NCBI GenBank assembly: GCA_026400835.1
Contig: JAPLOA010000070.1
Span: forward strand, 62,001-126,000
Length of the DNA: 64,000 nt
Direction of reading: 5' to 3'
Source of the DNA: Planctomycetales bacterium
Lineage (GTDB): Bacteria > Planctomycetota > Planctomycetia > Planctomycetales > Planctomycetaceae
A program made the translations under genes and the position numbers. How positions within the stretch are numbered: position 1 is the stretch's first letter; each line of letters begins with the position of its first letter. This document shows, one piece after another, positions 26,179 through 35,051 of the stretch. The notes under the pieces are model-generated. The model was not told where the DNA came from, ran no database searches, and saw nothing but the letters and a program-made list of their open reading frames with translations.

Positions 26179-28311
26179 TCAATATTGGTTCGCAAACCTT
26201 TGAGGATCTTTGTTGAACATGGCCATGGTTTCACGTGATCGGAAAAGATAGAGACGATCGCGGTACCACAATGCGTAGTCCAGCATGCCTTGTTCTTCTT
26301 CACCACTGTTGACCAGCAGCACAACGTCACTGCCACCAGCGGCTGGAGCGTAGCGAGACGGATCAGCTTCAAACGCGGCTTTGGCTTCTGCGGACGAGAA
26401 CGTGTAGGTCTGGAGTCCGAAGGTCGCGGTGAATTGTGGATTGGTATCGATCAATTCTCGTCGGTCACGAAGTTCGACAGGACAGAATCCTTTAAAGCCA
26501 GCCTGTCCGGATCGTGACTGAATCAGTCGCTGCTGGTGGGTTCGTCGATCCTGCTCGGCAATCTGCTGCAGGCGTTCCGCATCGACACTTCGCAAAGGAG
26601 TGCCCGAAGCTTCTGCAGGAGCCGATTCCTGTAATTGCGGAGTGTTCACAAGAGGAGTATTTCCTTGTGCTTCCGCTGCATCCTGGGCATCCAGTTCGGG
26701 GAAGTTAATGTCGGGAGCCGTGCTGAGTTCTGTCGCCGCTGCGTCGACGGCTTCTTCAACGGTCGGCAGATCGATTGCGGGAAGACTCTGTTCAAACTCC
26801 TCCACTGATGGGACAGAATTTCGAAGTGCTTCCGCTGCTTCCGTAGTTGCTGTTGCGGCGGGAAGTGCCTTCTTCACAATCGTCTTTGCCGAGTCCGCGC
26901 TGAACATTTCCTCGTCGGTTGTATTGAGCTGAACTCCTGTCAGAGGGTTCCCGGCTGCTTCTTTGGCGAGTTCCTTTGCTTCTTCCACAAAGGGGTTTTC
27001 TGCCAAAGAATTCGCCGCCGCTGCAGAGGCTGTTGCTGACTTTTCCACGACTGTAGTAGTCGCTGCTTCGGCAGCCTGAACAGTCTCTTCGAGCTTCGGA
27101 GTTGCCAGCGAATCAAGATCCAGAGAATCATTGGCGTCCGCGGCCAATTCGGATTCGCTGAACGGATCCACGAAGCCATCCTCATTCGGTTTCGCAGGAG
27201 CCTTGGGCTCAGCCATCGCAGGCTTGGGATTCGGAACTGACTGAGCCGTGGCAGGTGACATAACCTGAGGTATTTTTGCCTGCACCTCGTTCAGATTCTT
27301 CTTCACAGACGGCATGAACGCAGGTGCGGTGCCGGGCTGAATAAACTGCTGAGAACTCGCGACCGGTTGAGGCGGTGCAGAGGCTCGTGGGTTGCGAGGT
27401 GATGAACTCGCCGCGACCGGAACCGCAGGGATCGGTTGCGAGGGCTGGCTGGCTGCTCGAACTTGTCCATTGGTCGCAGTGGCCTGGGCCGTTCGAACTG
27501 GCACCGACTTTGTTGGAGCATTGCTCTGAGGGGCCGTGTTTTTGACTTGCGACTGACTTCCAACGGCGGGGCGAGAATTTGCCGCAGGCATAGGTCGACT
27601 CTGGCTTGCGAGATGGCTTTGCATGCCGTTCTGCGCCGCGTTTTGTTTTCCGTTCTTCTGCATCGTCTGAACGCCCGATGGACGATTCTGCATGGCTGCT
27701 GGCTTCCCCTGAGCACCCTGAGGCTTCGGAGCCTGAGCAACGCTGGATCCGCCTGAAGGCGGAGCCGGTGGCGGTTCTACATAGCCGGGTGGAACTGGCG
27801 GAACAACAGCGGCATCGGCGGCTTTCTTGTTCTGTCCGGTGATGCCTCCCATGAATTTCTGCAGAAAGTTCTTCTTCGCCGGCTGCTGTGCTTTTGCCGG
27901 GGCTGTGGAAGACACCTGCTGCATGCCAGCCTGAGCCGTTGAAGTTTTCTGAGCAGAGGCAGGCTTCATGTAGCTCTGAGGTTTGCCATACTGCTGACCT
28001 GCAGGTCGCTGAGTTGGCCGAACGTTATTCATCTGCTGTCCCTGAGCATTCGGAAGATCTCGGGGATTCATCGAGGGCATAGGCTGACCACTCTCCTCGA
28101 ACATTTTCTTCAGTTCTGCAGTCACAGCCGGGTTGGCCTGGGCCGGTTGTCCCTGCTGTCCAGGCTGATACTGAACGCGCTGAATCCCGGATGATGCCGG
28201 CGAAGCGGTGATTTCAAATCCCAGGGCGCGGGATTCAAACGTGGCTAACAGCGACGCTGTTGAAACAGCCGCCGTCAGAAGTGAGCGGCGAACAAGTCTT
28301 CGTGTCTTCAT
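26179..28311 (-). CDS. Large exported low-complexity protein with C-terminal YHS-like repeats
   Basis: This 710-residue protein starts with a basic stretch and a hydrophobic segment (SLLTAAVSTASLLATF), a signal peptide or signal anchor. Residues about 35-580 are Pro/Gln/Ala/Ser-rich and probably disordered, with many Gln-Asn-Gly tracts. The C-terminus has FKGFCPVELRDRRELID with AFEADPSRYAP, then LWYRDRLYLFRSRETM with FNKDPQRFANQY. These are two YHS-type units; only the first keeps a cysteine. ATGs at 28320 and 28311 are both possible; 28311 has AGGG at about 9 bases. Function unknown; envelope location inferred. Confidence 0.8.
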   Translation of the reverse strand: MKTRRLVRRSLLTAAVSTASLLATFESRALGFEITASPASSGIQRVQYQPGQQGQPAQANPAVTAELKKMFEESGQPMPSMNPRDLPNAQGQQMNNVRPTQRPAGQQYGKPQSYMKPASAQKTSTAQAGMQQVSSTAPAKAQQPAKKNFLQKFMGGITGQNKKAADAAVVPPVPPGYVEPPPAPPSGGSSVAQAPKPQGAQGKPAAMQNRPSGVQTMQKNGKQNAAQNGMQSHLASQSRPMPAANSRPAVGSQSQVKNTAPQSNAPTKSVPVRTAQATATNGQVRAASQPSQPIPAVPVAASSSPRNPRASAPPQPVASSQQFIQPGTAPAFMPSVKKNLNEVQAKIPQVMSPATAQSVPNPKPAMAEPKAPAKPNEDGFVDPFSESELAADANDSLDLDSLATPKLEETVQAAEAATTTVVEKSATASAAAANSLAENPFVEEAKELAKEAAGNPLTGVQLNTTDEEMFSADSAKTIVKKALPAATATTEAAEALRNSVPSVEEFEQSLPAIDLPTVEEAVDAAATELSTAPDINFPELDAQDAAEAQGNTPLVNTPQLQESAPAEASGTPLRSVDAERLQQIAEQDRRTHQQRLIQSRSGQAGFKGFCPVELRDRRELIDTNPQFTATFGLQTYTFSSAEAKAAFEADPSRYAPAAGGSDVVLLVNSGEEEQGMLDYALWYRDRLYLFRSRETMAMFNKDPQRFANQY

Positions 28312-28634
28312 GAGATCCATCCCTGTCTCAACGTTGGCCGGTTCAGGTCAACTACCCGAGCCGGACTTTGCTTTCATGACGAATGAGTGACTCGCCCGGA
28401 ATTGCTCCAGTCAATAAGCCACCGCCTTTTCTATCGACGGTTCCGAAAAGTCAGGTCGTTCCAGTTGGTCTGGTTTTGATGACGTTACGACAGACAGGAT
28501 GGCTACGACACTTACAACCAGAATCATCCGTAGACTTGATGCAAGCCGCCTCTTTTCACACAGTGTGCAGATGTTCGTGCAAGTGAGGGATGTGTTCGGC
28601 AGCCTCTGCCGGTCTTCAAGGTGAATCGATCGCG
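28312..28634. promoter_or_regulatory. Divergent intergenic region between the YHS-like gene and sppA
   Basis: These 323 bases separate two divergent genes and should hold both promoters. I see no convincing -35/-10 pair and no small gene. Confidence 0.4.
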
Positions 28635-29675
28635 ATGACACAGGAAAAAGTCGTGCGAGCCGGCGAAACGGCTTCATTCAGTGGTTCCACGGTCTTTGTT
28701 CGAGTTGACACATCGTCGGAAAACTCGGGAAAACGTTGGCTTCGACGCATTGTTCTTAGCCTGCTGCTGGTTTCAATCATCCTGAACCTGTGGTTCATTC
28801 TGGACCCGCTGTCGTATTCGCCGCCTGGTATTCCTGAGCAACACTTCTCTGGCGACAGCGGTGCCAAAGATCGCATTGCGATTATCAACTTCGAAGGCAC
28901 CATCAGTCCGCCATTTACCGAACGCTGGCTGAAACAGATCAAACGCGCGACGGAAGATGAAACTGTCAAAGGCGTTGTCATGGTGATTGACAGCCCAGGT
29001 GGATTTGTGGCCGATAGCCATCAATTGCTGCGGAAGATTCAGGAGCTGTCCAAAGCCAAACCTGTCTACGTTTCGATGAAACGCATCGCGGCTTCAGGAG
29101 GTTATTACATCTCGATGGGGATTGGTGAACAGGGCCGCATTTTCGCAGAGCCCACGACATGGACTGGATCCATCGGCGTTATCATCCCTCGTTATAACGC
29201 TACAGAACTTGTCCAAAAGATTGGCGTCAAATCAGAACCGCTTGTGACTGGTCCACTGAAAGACACGCTCAATCCATTTCGAGATATGACGGAACAAGAG
29301 ACACAGGTCTGGGGGGCCATCATGCAGGATGCGTTTGATCGCTTTGTTTCTGTGATCGATGCCGGCCGCAGTGAGCTTGATGATGCCGCGATTCGCAAGC
29401 TTGCGACCGGTCAGATCTACACCGCCAATCAGGCTCTCGAGAATCATCTGGTCGATGAGATCGGCTACACAGAAGATGCTGTTACCGCGCTGGCGAAGCA
29501 ACTGCAACTCACCAGCTATGATGCTTTCGAGTATCGCTCAACGCCGGGCCTTGTCGACGCTCTGATCGGTTCAAAGGTGTCTGCCGCAGATGCTATCGCT
29601 GACCAAATCCTTCAGGCCAGTGTGCCGAGAGCGATGTATTACGCGAGTTGGAATCCCTGGGTGCCGACCTTCTAA
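28635..29675 (+). CDS. sppA: Signal peptide peptidase SppA (S49 family)
   Basis: This is a single-domain SppA-type serine protease of 346 residues, anchored by one helix near residues 38-58 (RRIVLSLLLVSIILNLWF). The catalytic serine is in KRIAASGGYYISMG, and the catalytic lysine is expected in the following SEPLVTGPLKDTLNPFR. GVVMVIDSPGGFVADS and TWTGSIGVIIPRYN are further family motifs. It degrades remnant signal peptides in the inner membrane. The ATG at 28635 is preferred; the frame opens 45 bases earlier. Single-domain length is typical of non-enterobacterial SppA. Confidence 0.93.
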   Translation: MTQEKVVRAGETASFSGSTVFVRVDTSSENSGKRWLRRIVLSLLLVSIILNLWFILDPLSYSPPGIPEQHFSGDSGAKDRIAIINFEGTISPPFTERWLKQIKRATEDETVKGVVMVIDSPGGFVADSHQLLRKIQELSKAKPVYVSMKRIAASGGYYISMGIGEQGRIFAEPTTWTGSIGVIIPRYNATELVQKIGVKSEPLVTGPLKDTLNPFRDMTEQETQVWGAIMQDAFDRFVSVIDAGRSELDDAAIRKLATGQIYTANQALENHLVDEIGYTEDAVTALAKQLQLTSYDAFEYRSTPGLVDALIGSKVSAADAIADQILQASVPRAMYYASWNPWVPTF

Positions 29676-29717
29676 TTTTCTTGATGTGCTGTGGCACGGG
29701 ACGAAATCTCAATGTTC

Positions 29718-30392
29718 CTATCGAAGTTTTGTCAACGGTCGGTTCCTCTTCACATAGTAGACCACATCAACTTCCATTGCCGCTTCCTCGTAGCTGCCGA
29801 TTGACTGTTCTGAAAACTCAGCTCGTTTCCGGAGCAGGATTTCCCGAATTGAATCGTCATCTGGATTCTTTTCAGTATGCGTCAGCAGGAGTATTCTGTC
29901 CCAGAATTCCTTCGGCGTCTCTTCATTGGTGTCCCATGGTCCTTGCTCCAAGTTCGTCCAGCCGAGCCAGATGCCGTAATCTTTGGCGAATTCTTCAATG
30001 AGCCATGAATGACCTGATGGGCGATCGTCCTTGTAAATCAGCCACCATTCTATGTTTTCACTTGTTGGCGTCCAGATTTCCTGAATCACCAGAAAGTTCG
30101 AAAGCAGGAAGAAACGATCGTCTGTTTCCTTGTCTGACGTAAATAATGGAATGTTTGTACCAGGAAGGTTTATTCGAGTTTGGCGAGTCACTGTGAGTGT
30201 CTGAGGCGAAAAGAATAGCGATACTTCATGACCAAGGTAGATTGATGCCGTCCACCAGATGAATCCAGGCACACCGATCAGCCAGAGAATTCGCCACTTT
30301 GTGGGACGCAGCCATTTGAGGATGAGCTGTGTTGGTTTCAGTTCTTCATTGGGATGACGTGCAGTCTGATTATTCAGCTCAGGGTGTTGCAC
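29718..30392 (-). CDS. Hypothetical protein with one membrane helix, coupled to an ECF sigma factor
   Basis: I do not recognise this 224-residue protein. It has a 30-residue polar N-terminus, one hydrophobic helix near residues 33-52 (ILWLIGVPGFIWWTASIYLG), then a mixed soluble domain ending YYVKRNRPLTKLR. The proposed GTG start at 30392 is 3 bases after the sigma factor stop and has GGATGA about 7 bases upstream, so it is likely co-translated. Its topology would suit a membrane anti-sigma factor, but no zinc-type His/Cys motif is visible and the soluble part is on the wrong side for the usual type. Confidence 0.6.
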   Translation of the reverse strand: MQHPELNNQTARHPNEELKPTQLILKWLRPTKWRILWLIGVPGFIWWTASIYLGHEVSLFFSPQTLTVTRQTRINLPGTNIPLFTSDKETDDRFFLLSNFLVIQEIWTPTSENIEWWLIYKDDRPSGHSWLIEEFAKDYGIWLGWTNLEQGPWDTNEETPKEFWDRILLLTHTEKNPDDDSIREILLRKRAEFSEQSIGSYEEAAMEVDVVYYVKRNRPLTKLR

Positions 30393-30395
30393 GAA

Positions 30396-30968
30396 TCATT
30401 CATCCTTCATCACTCTATGCAGGCGTTCGATCAGTTCCTGACGGGCTCGAAAAATCCGACTGCGCACAGTGCCGAGAGGGATGTCGAGAATCTCGCCGAT
30501 CTCTTCATAGGAGAATCCATCGATTTCCTTAAGAACCAGCGGCTGGCGAAATTCGTCTGCGATTTTTTTCAATGCTTCTTGAACAAGGCGAACCTGTTCT
30601 GCCTGTTCCATCGCATGCCCGGGAGCATTCTGCTGGCTGGGATCCGCGGGTTCAAATGCCGAAGCTTCGTGCATGTGATCCAGAGATCCAGCACTGATGT
30701 GCTGGCGGCGCGCACGGCTGATCGCAACATTTCGTGCGATGCGGTAGAGCCACGAATAGAACCCTGCATCTCCACGGAAAGAACTCAGTTTCTGCCAGGC
30801 CAGAACAAACGCCTGCTGAGCCACATCCAGTGCGTCTTCGCGAGAGTTCAGGACATGCTCAAGACTATGAACCAGCCGATCCTGGTAACGCCTTACGAGG
30901 TCATCAAACGCGCGCGGATTTCCCTGCAGAGTCATCGTGATGAGTTGCAGGTCTGAAGAGCTGTCCAC
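30396..30968 (-). CDS. ECF-subfamily RNA polymerase sigma factor
   Basis: This is a 190-residue sigma-70 family protein with regions 2 and 4 only. Region 2 runs FDDLVRRYQDRLVHSLEHVL to FSWLYRIARNVAISRARR, though with GFYSW at the core. Region 4 is KKIADEFRQPLVLKEIDGFSYEEIGEILDIPLGTVRSRIFRAR, the promoter -35 helix-turn-helix. The likely start is GTG at 30968 with AGAGGT upstream. It is RpoE-like. No classical anti-sigma gene lies beside it; the coupled downstream gene is of unknown type. Confidence 0.93.
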   Translation of the reverse strand: MDSSSDLQLITMTLQGNPRAFDDLVRRYQDRLVHSLEHVLNSREDALDVAQQAFVLAWQKLSSFRGDAGFYSWLYRIARNVAISRARRQHISAGSLDHMHEASAFEPADPSQQNAPGHAMEQAEQVRLVQEALKKIADEFRQPLVLKEIDGFSYEEIGEILDIPLGTVRSRIFRARQELIERLHRVMKDE

Positions 30969-31014
30969 CGAGTCTGCTGACCTCTTTGCTGAGCACTACT
31001 TTGGAGCGACCTGT

Positions 31015-32100
31015 TCAGGCACGACCTGTTGTCGGAAGCGGCTTCTCCGGGCTTGCTAACGTTAATTTTGGATGCCGCGAAAGATAGTACATCCCGATGA
31101 TTCCTGTAATCATCAGACCAATGCTCATCATCTGAGCATCTTTCAGTCCCAGCGCGCCCGGGTTGATGTCTCCTCGCAATGTCTCCAGAACGTATCGACT
31201 AATCGGATACAGGATCGATGTCAGACACATCACTGCGCCGTCAAACGGTCGTCGACGGAAAAACCAGGCGAGAATCCCGGCGAACATAAATGCTGCCACG
31301 GAGCTGTAAATCTGTGTGGGATGCAGCGAGATTGTTTCTGTGGCGTCCCGACCGATCACGCCGTTCTCAACAAGCTTTTCGAAAGTCAGGCTGTCCGGAG
31401 GAAATCTCACGGCCCATGGTTGCTCGCAGGCTTTGCCGTAGCAACAGCCGTAAAGAAAACAGCCCATTCGCCCGAAACCTTCACCGATCAGAAGCGAGGG
31501 GGCAAGGACATCAAACATTGCGAGCGGGCTGATCTTTCGGCGAAGGCAAAAAATCATGACTCCAATAATTCCTCCAATGACGCCGCCATAAAACACGATA
31601 CCACCGTCCCACAACGCGACGGAGGCAATAAGCTTCTCCATGCCCTGAGCACGGGCCATCGTGGGACTGCCATGCCGGACAAGGTAATAAACGCGAGCAC
31701 CGATCAGTCCCGGAATCAGCGCCCACATCATCATGTCCCAAATGACTTCCGGCGGTTGTCCGATCTTGAGCACTCGTCGTGAAGCCAGCCAAGTCGCGGT
31801 CGAAAAGCCGATGAACATCATGAAGCCGTAGCCGAAGACCGGGATACCGCTGTGAATGATGCCAATGTCCGGACGCAGAAACGCGAGTCCCAAAAGCACG
31901 ATCGGGACCACCAGCCAGAAGCCCGCTGATGCGATGGATTCCTTCAGGTTGAGAGTACTGCGGTACAACAGCACAAAGGAAACACATGTGATCAGAAACC
32001 AGGCAAGAACCAGCCACGCCATGCCAACATGGAGTTCGTTGCCGACCGACTGCCATTGCCAGAGATCTTCAAACAGGAATCGCAGGAGGACCTTGCGCAT
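31015..32100 (-). CDS. lgt: Prolipoprotein diacylglyceryl transferase
   Basis: This is an integral membrane enzyme that moves diacylglycerol from phosphatidylglycerol to lipobox cysteines. It has 361 residues with seven or more helices. Family marks are VYYLVRHG (the helix with conserved arginine and histidine), GGIVFYGGVIGGIIG, the substrate motif variant IGEGFGRMGCFLYGCCYGKAC, and LHPTQIYSS. In Escherichia coli the central motif is GRIGNFINGE-like; here the NFINGE part is replaced by a Cys-rich GCFLYGCCYG. Lipoproteins in this window (38917, 49409 starts) would be its substrates. Confidence 0.93.
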   Translation of the reverse strand: MRKVLLRFLFEDLWQWQSVGNELHVGMAWLVLAWFLITCVSFVLLYRSTLNLKESIASAGFWLVVPIVLLGLAFLRPDIGIIHSGIPVFGYGFMMFIGFSTATWLASRRVLKIGQPPEVIWDMMMWALIPGLIGARVYYLVRHGSPTMARAQGMEKLIASVALWDGGIVFYGGVIGGIIGVMIFCLRRKISPLAMFDVLAPSLLIGEGFGRMGCFLYGCCYGKACEQPWAVRFPPDSLTFEKLVENGVIGRDATETISLHPTQIYSSVAAFMFAGILAWFFRRRPFDGAVMCLTSILYPISRYVLETLRGDINPGALGLKDAQMMSIGLMITGIIGMYYLSRHPKLTLASPEKPLPTTGRA

Positions 32101-32248
32101 AAAACAAATCGCATAAAAGTCGCCGAGAAAACGGCCAGGCCGGTGTCGCTCGTTTTTCGTTCAACGAGCCTTCCGGCTAATCATAGCGTAAGCCCGGCGA
32201 TCTAAGAAACGCGGGTTTTCTGAGTGATTGAGGTGTCGTTGGCTGCCG

Positions 32249-33097
32249 TCAGCAAAAATTCAGGATCTCATTGTCAATCAGGCGCGTGGTTCCCACCTTC
32301 GCGGCAATCAACGCGACCGCAGGGCGCGTTCGTTCGGTCAAGAGTTCGAGTGTCCGACCATCGGCGATCACGGCATATTGCAAATCAATACCTTCCACAG
32401 AGCGAAGTACGTCGAACATCGCAGCGGAGATCTCCGTCGGAGCAAGAAATGTCTCCTGTGCCAACCACTTTGCTTTGCGAAGAGCCTGAGACAGCAGGCC
32501 AGCGCGTTGACGTTCTTCCGGAGACAGGTACCGATTGCGACTGCTCATCGCCAGTCCATCTGGTTCTCGAATGATCGGACAGGTGACAATTTCGACGGGC
32601 TGATTCAGATCTTCGACCATCTGCCGGATGATGAGCTGCTGCTGAAAATCCTTCTGCCCAAAGTAGGCACGATCAGGTTCAGTAATGTTGAACAGTTTGG
32701 TGACCACGGTTGAGACGCCATCAAAATGGCCCGGCCGATGAGCACCTTCCAGCACGGAGGCCAGCCGATCAACGCTTACAATCGTCTGTGCCAGCGGTGA
32801 ATACATGGACGAAGTCTGCGGTGTGAAGACCAGGTCCGCACCGGCCGTCCGACACATTTCCAGATCGCTTTCCAGCGTTCTGGGGTACTTGCTGAAATCT
32901 TCATTCGGCCCGAATTGAGTCGGGTTCACGAAGATTGTGCCCACGACAAAATCGCATTCTTTGCGAGCTCGTTCGATCAAACTCACATGGCCCGCATGCA
33001 GCGCGCCCATGGTTGGAACGCAACCGACCGATTTGCCCGCTCGGCGAGCCTCACGGACAAGTCGGTGTGTTTCAGATGGTAAGGGTTCCACGATCAT
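32249..33097 (-). CDS. panC: Pantothenate synthetase
   Basis: This enzyme condenses pantoate and beta-alanine using ATP. At 282 residues it has the normal length. VGCVPTMGALHAGHVSLIERA is the HIGH-type ATP site, IFVNPTQFGPNEDFSKYPRT the pantoate loop, HRPGHFDGVSTVVTKLFNI and YFGQKDFQQQLIIRQM the conserved centre, and REPDGLAMSSRNRYLSPEER the KMSKS-like loop. No panB or panD is adjacent. The ATG at 33097 begins MIVEPLPSE. Confidence 0.97.
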   Translation of the reverse strand: MIVEPLPSETHRLVREARRAGKSVGCVPTMGALHAGHVSLIERARKECDFVVGTIFVNPTQFGPNEDFSKYPRTLESDLEMCRTAGADLVFTPQTSSMYSPLAQTIVSVDRLASVLEGAHRPGHFDGVSTVVTKLFNITEPDRAYFGQKDFQQQLIIRQMVEDLNQPVEIVTCPIIREPDGLAMSSRNRYLSPEERQRAGLLSQALRKAKWLAQETFLAPTEISAAMFDVLRSVEGIDLQYAVIADGRTLELLTERTRPAVALIAAKVGTTRLIDNEILNFC

Positions 33098-33162
33098 TTC
33101 TGTCCCACCGCAAAATATCTTTGTAATAAGGCTGTCTCTTGACAGTCAATTGTGTTGGCGAG

Positions 33163-33933
33163 CTACTTCGCAGGCTTCTCATAAGCCTGCATGTCCTTCA
33201 AAATCCTTCTCGCCCCATTGCCCAGAAACAGGACATCCACTCCAGCAACCAGCAGCGTATATCCCTGAGCTGCATACGGAGCGACAGCTTCGGCGTTTAC
33301 ACCGAAATATCCGAGCGGAATAGACGTGGATTGGCAGGTTGCGGTGATCTTCGCAATCGCGTTAAGAACTTCGGGATCAGAAATCTGCCCCATCTTGTTG
33401 TAGCTGGCTGAGAGATCGTAAGGCCCGAGCAACACGCAGTCGACACCCGGAACTTTGACAATTGATTCAATGTTTTCGACCGCTGTCCTGTGTTCTGCCT
33501 GAACAACCACAACGACGTCGTCGTTGGCGGAGGCGACATAATCGGCAAAGCGAAAGCCATAACCGTGAGCTCTTGCGAGGCCGACACCACGACCTCCGGC
33601 AGGAGCGTATCGAGCAAACCGCACCACATCGGCCGCTTGTTCGGCAGTGTTGACCTGAGGCACGATGACCCCTTGTGCTCCAAGATCCAGCACTTTCTTG
33701 ATTTCTGCCTCATCGCAGATGGGAACACGCACGATGCAGGCCACGCGGTGACTGACAGCCTGAAGAATGCTCAGGATATCAGACGTTGTCAGAGGTCCGT
33801 GTTCGCCATCGATAAACAGCCAGTCGAAACCCACGTCCGCAAGAATCTCGGCCGTCGACGCTGTCGGCAGAGTGACCATCGTGCCCAGAAGTGTTTCACC
33901 CTTTTGCAGGCGTTCGCGAAATCCCTTGATCAT
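33163..33933 (-). CDS. HpcH/HpaI-family aldolase
   Basis: This is a class II pyruvate-type aldolase of 256 residues. The fold is marked by GTMVTLPTASTAEILADVGFD, LFIDGEHGPLTTSDI, IVRVPICDEAEIKKVLDLGA, GVIVPQVNTAEQA and GRGVGLARAHGYG. Later is CVLLGPYDLSASYNKMG. Members cleave 4-hydroxy-2-oxo acids to pyruvate and an aldehyde using a divalent metal. The precise substrate (for example 2-keto-3-deoxy sugar acids) cannot be set from sequence. It lies 65 bases upstream of panC on the same strand. Confidence 0.92.
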   Translation of the reverse strand: MIKGFRERLQKGETLLGTMVTLPTASTAEILADVGFDWLFIDGEHGPLTTSDILSILQAVSHRVACIVRVPICDEAEIKKVLDLGAQGVIVPQVNTAEQAADVVRFARYAPAGGRGVGLARAHGYGFRFADYVASANDDVVVVVQAEHRTAVENIESIVKVPGVDCVLLGPYDLSASYNKMGQISDPEVLNAIAKITATCQSTSIPLGYFGVNAEAVAPYAAQGYTLLVAGVDVLFLGNGARRILKDMQAYEKPAK

Positions 33934-34074
33934 TGGAAGAGCTCTTTACTGACAGAATGAAGCGTGGGAAGGCTCCATCGGATCCGGAACAAAGCGCATG
34001 CGCCCGTGTCTTTGGAGCGATCTGCGACCATTATTTCAATGGTCTACCTGGAGCAACACAAAGCTCGTCCGGGA

Positions 34075-34947
34075 CTATCTTGCGAGACGATGCAGGTACT
34101 CACCGTACTCATTCGGGAACTCGGACGCCAGCGACTGCAGTTGGCTGCGATCAATGAAGCCCTTTCGCCACGCGATTTCTTCAGGGCAGGAGATTTTCAG
34201 GCCCATTCGTTTCTCAATCGCGGCGACGAAATTACCAGCGTCCAGCAGAGATTCATGCGTTCCGGTATCAAGCCACGCGAAACCTCGAGAAAGCATTTCG
34301 ACTCGCAGAAGTCCTCGGTTCAGATACTCGCGATTGACGTCGGTGATCTCCAACTCGCCTCGCGGAGATGGTTTCAGATTGCAGGAGATCTCCACGACCG
34401 AATTGTCGTAGAAGTAAAGTCCGGGAACGGCAAAGCTGGATTTGGGCTTCTGAGGTTTCTCTTCGAGCGAGATGGCTTTTCCCTGAGCATCAAACTCGAC
34501 AACTCCGTATCTCTCGGGATCACGCACCTCGTATCCAAAGATGGTAGCTCCTGTTTCAAGGCTTCCGGCATTGGCCAGAATCTTCTGAAAGCCACTGCCG
34601 TAGAATATGTTATCTCCCAGAACCAAAGCCACATGGTCATCACCGACAAAGTCTGCTCCAAGGATGAACGCCTGGGCGAGTCCTTCCGGCTTAGCCTGAG
34701 TGATATAAGAAAACTTCATGCCCCACTTCGAGCCGTCGCCGAGCAACTTTTCAAATCCAACAATATCCCGAGGCGATGAGATGATCAGCACTTCCTGAAT
34801 GCCCGCCAGCATAAGCGTTGAAAGCGGATAATAAATCATCGGCTTGTCGTAAACCGGCGCCATTTGCTTACTGATGCCAAGTGTGATTGGAAACAGTCGA
34901 GAACCAGTGCCTCCTGCGAGGATAATGCCTTTTTTAAAGTGGGACAT
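34075..34947 (-). CDS. rfbA: Glucose-1-phosphate thymidylyltransferase
   Basis: This makes dTDP-glucose from glucose-1-phosphate and dTTP. It has 290 residues. [20 protein letters not shown] is the nucleotide-binding signature, [20 protein letters not shown] follows, and VLGDNIFYG and [16 protein letters not shown] are conserved. It is the gene downstream of rfbB in the same orientation, 104 bases away. The gap holds one copy of a dispersed repeat. rfbC and rfbD are not in the window. Confidence 0.97.
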   Translation of the reverse strand: MSHFKKGIILAGGTGSRLFPITLGISKQMAPVYDKPMIYYPLSTLMLAGIQEVLIISSPRDIVGFEKLLGDGSKWGMKFSYITQAKPEGLAQAFILGADFVGDDHVALVLGDNIFYGSGFQKILANAGSLETGATIFGYEVRDPERYGVVEFDAQGKAISLEEKPQKPKSSFAVPGLYFYDNSVVEISCNLKPSPRGELEITDVNREYLNRGLLRVEMLSRGFAWLDTGTHESLLDAGNFVAAIEKRMGLKISCPEEIAWRKGFIDRSQLQSLASEFPNEYGEYLHRLAR

Positions 34948-34991
34948 GGGTAGCGGTTTTCGGTTGGAGGTGTTCGGTTTTCAAAAACAAC

Positions 34992-35021
34992 GGCGAGCGG
35001 CAGGGCGTCAGCCCTCCGAGT
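34992..35021 (+). repeat. Dispersed REP-like repeat, copy A
   Basis: This 30-base unit has the core GCAGGGCGTCAGCCCT, which can fold as AGGGC-GTCA-GCCCT, flanked by GGCGAGCG and CCGAGT. It is identical over 30 bases to copy C (41837-41866, opposite strand) and close to copies B and D. It lies in the rfbB-rfbA gap. Confidence 0.9.
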
Positions 35022-35051
35022 GTCTTCATTGATCGTTCAAAATTGGACCTT

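Noticed and set aside
33964-34779. Plus-strand open frame of 271 codons over rfbA
   Set aside because: It lies wholly opposite most of a clear rfbA gene, has no family features, and its composition is that of an antisense shadow.
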